From assembly GCA_021404985.1 (NCBI GenBank), contig QWHP01000157.1, positions 1 to 6,761 of the forward strand: a stretch of DNA of 6,761 nt. Reading direction: 5' to 3'. Positions 5,524-6,761 of the stretch are shown piece after piece. The DNA is from Actinobacteria bacterium ATB1. Its GTDB lineage: Bacteria; Actinomycetota; Acidimicrobiia; UBA2766. The position numbers were made by a program, and so were the translations under genes. Each line of letters begins with the position of its first letter. Position 1 is the first letter of the stretch. Under the pieces are notes generated by a model. The model saw only the letters and a program-made list of their open reading frames with translations, did no database searches and was not told where the DNA came from.

Positions 5524-6761
5524 ATGACCACCACGATTCGCACCCCTGCAGCCGGAATCCGCGCCCAGGAAGACCGCTACCGCCGGCTCGTCGAGTTCGA
5601 CGAGGTTGCCTGGGGTTCCCACTGCGTCGACTGCTACCCGGGAGGCTGCCCTTACCGGGTCTACGTCAAAGGCGGAAGGGTGATCCGCGAAGAAGTGGCG
5701 GGCAGCTTCCTCGAGTCCGACGTCGACTCTCACGAACCCGACGTGTACCCCATGGGCTGCAACAAAGGTGCGGCCTGGAGCGCCCAGTTGGAGGCTCCCG
5801 ACCGTCTCCGTCACCCGATGCGGCGCGTCGGCGAACGTGGCTCAGGCGAATGGGAGCGCATCACGTGGGACGAAGCCCTCGACACGGTTGCCGACGCCCT
5901 GATCGACGCGATCGAGGAGTCCGGCTCGGAGTCGATCATCCGCGAAGGCACACCAGAAGTCGGTGTCGGGATGGGACCCGATCGTCTCGTCGGCCTCCTC
6001 GGCGGAGTCGTCCTCGACCTGAACGGGTCCATCAACGACTTCTCCGCCGGGCACCACCTCACGTTCGGCAAGTTCTTCCCCCTCTTCGTCGGAGAGGGGG
6101 AGTTCTTCGACTCCGACACGATCATCTTCTGGCACACGAACCCCACCTACACCGTCATCCCCTGGTACCACTTCTACTGCGAGGCTCGCTACCACGGAAC
6201 CGAGCTCGTCCTCTTCTCACCCGACGTGAGCCCGAGCCACCTTCACGTCGACTACCACGTTCCCGTGGAGTGGGGCAGCGACCCCGCGGTCGCCCTCGCC
6301 ATGTGCCAGGTGATCGTCGAGGAGGGCCTCGTAGACGAGGACTTCGTCCGCACGCAGACCGACCTGTCCCTGCTCGTGCGGACCGACACCGGACGCTTCC
6401 TGCGGGAGAGCGACCTGACACCCGACGGCCGGGACGACCAGTTCCACCACCTCGATCCCGCCCGGGGAGTCGTCCCGGCGAGCCGGGAGAACCTCCTCTG
6501 CGACTATGCGCCCGCCCTCGAAGGCGAGATCTCCGTCGGCATCCACGACGGAACCGAGGTCAGGGTGACTCCGCTCATGACCCGCCTCCGCGCCCTCCTC
6601 GAGGAGTACACACCCGAGCGCGTGGAGGCGGTCGCCGGCACCCATCCAGAGACGCTCCGCATGCTCGCCCGCAAGATCGCCGCCGGCCGCACGCGCATCA
6701 TCATGGGCATGGGTGCCAACAAGGCGTATCACTCGGACCTCTACCAGCGGACCATGAACCT
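5524..6761 (+). CDS. Molybdopterin oxidoreductase catalytic subunit, NarG/type II DMSO reductase branch (partial, 5' end)
   Basis: The first 412 residues of a large molybdenum bis-MGD enzyme are present, and the frame is open at the right edge. An N-terminal iron-sulfur region has H33, C34, C37, C42 and C79, so the 4Fe-4S ligands are either H33-x3-C37-x4-C42-x36-C79, like NarG, or C34-x2-C37-x4-C42-x36-C79. WERITWDEALD at 110-120 is a standard family motif. From R154 the chain aligns without gaps to NarG (RYLSLIGG...YCDLPP), placing D172 at the molybdenum-ligating aspartate of the type II group. Further matches are the IIFWHTNP strand (200-207), EARYHGTELVLFSPD (220-234), VPVEWGSDPAVALAM (246-260) and TDLSLLV (279-285). 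No twin-arginine signal is visible at the N-terminus, so it is probably cytoplasmic or carried by a partner. The substrate (nitrate, chlorate, selenate, DMS, hydrocarbon or other) cannot be told. A beta iron-sulfur subunit would be expected downstream, outside the window. Confidence 0.9.
   Translation, partial: MTTTIRTPAAGIRAQEDRYRRLVEFDEVAWGSHCVDCYPGGCPYRVYVKGGRVIREEVAGSFLESDVDSHEPDVYPMGCNKGAAWSAQLEAPDRLRHPMRRVGERGSGEWERITWDEALDTVADALIDAIEESGSESIIREGTPEVGVGMGPDRLVGLLGGVVLDLNGSINDFSAGHHLTFGKFFPLFVGEGEFFDSDTIIFWHTNPTYTVIPWYHFYCEARYHGTELVLFSPDVSPSHLHVDYHVPVEWGSDPAVALAMCQVIVEEGLVDEDFVRTQTDLSLLVRTDTGRFLRESDLTPDGRDDQFHHLDPARGVVPASRENLLCDYAPALEGEISVGIHDGTEVRVTPLMTRLRALLEEYTPERVEAVAGTHPETLRMLARKIAAGRTRIIMGMGANKAYHSDLYQRTMN

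Overview
The window is GC-rich, with mostly G or C at third codon positions, some GTG starts and short intergenic gaps. Together with the gene set this suggests a high-GC actinobacterium (Actinomycetota). That is an inference from style and content; there is no marker gene in the window. It holds four solid genes, one partial gene at the right edge, one small sigma-like gene and one probable relic.

Layout. Positions 1-555 have no convincing intact gene; a helix-turn-helix motif there is split between two frames. A membrane-bound HAMP-GAF-GGDEF diguanylate cyclase lies at 556-1938 on the minus strand. Divergent from it, a small standalone protein resembling region 4 of a sigma-70 factor lies at 2053-2319 on the plus strand. 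A tightly packed minus-strand operon follows, transcribed from about 5.36 kb down to 2.33 kb: a metallo-beta-lactamase/beta-CASP RNA-processing nuclease, an archease (the partner protein of the RtcB RNA ligase), and a site-2 protease with two CBS domains. Facing this operon across a 164-bp gap is the start of a large molybdopterin oxidoreductase at 5524, running off the right edge. It belongs to the NarG/EbdA/PcrA (type II DMSO reductase) branch.

How it may fit together. The pairing of archease with a CBS-type site-2 protease recalls the DosR dormancy locus of Mycobacterium tuberculosis, where, from memory, Rv2625c (Rip3-type protease), Rv2630 (archease-like) and Rv2631 (RtcB) lie close together. 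The gap between the operon and the molybdoenzyme contains a 20-bp inverted element that matches the published DosR box at 13 of 20 positions, with an intact left half. A reasonable hypothesis is a hypoxia or respiratory-stress locus in which one site serves an anaerobic-type respiratory enzyme on one side and an RNA maintenance plus membrane proteolysis operon on the other. No rtcB gene is visible. The sigma-like protein and the diguanylate cyclase form a separate divergent pair with several short dyads between them. Any link between this pair and the operon is speculative.
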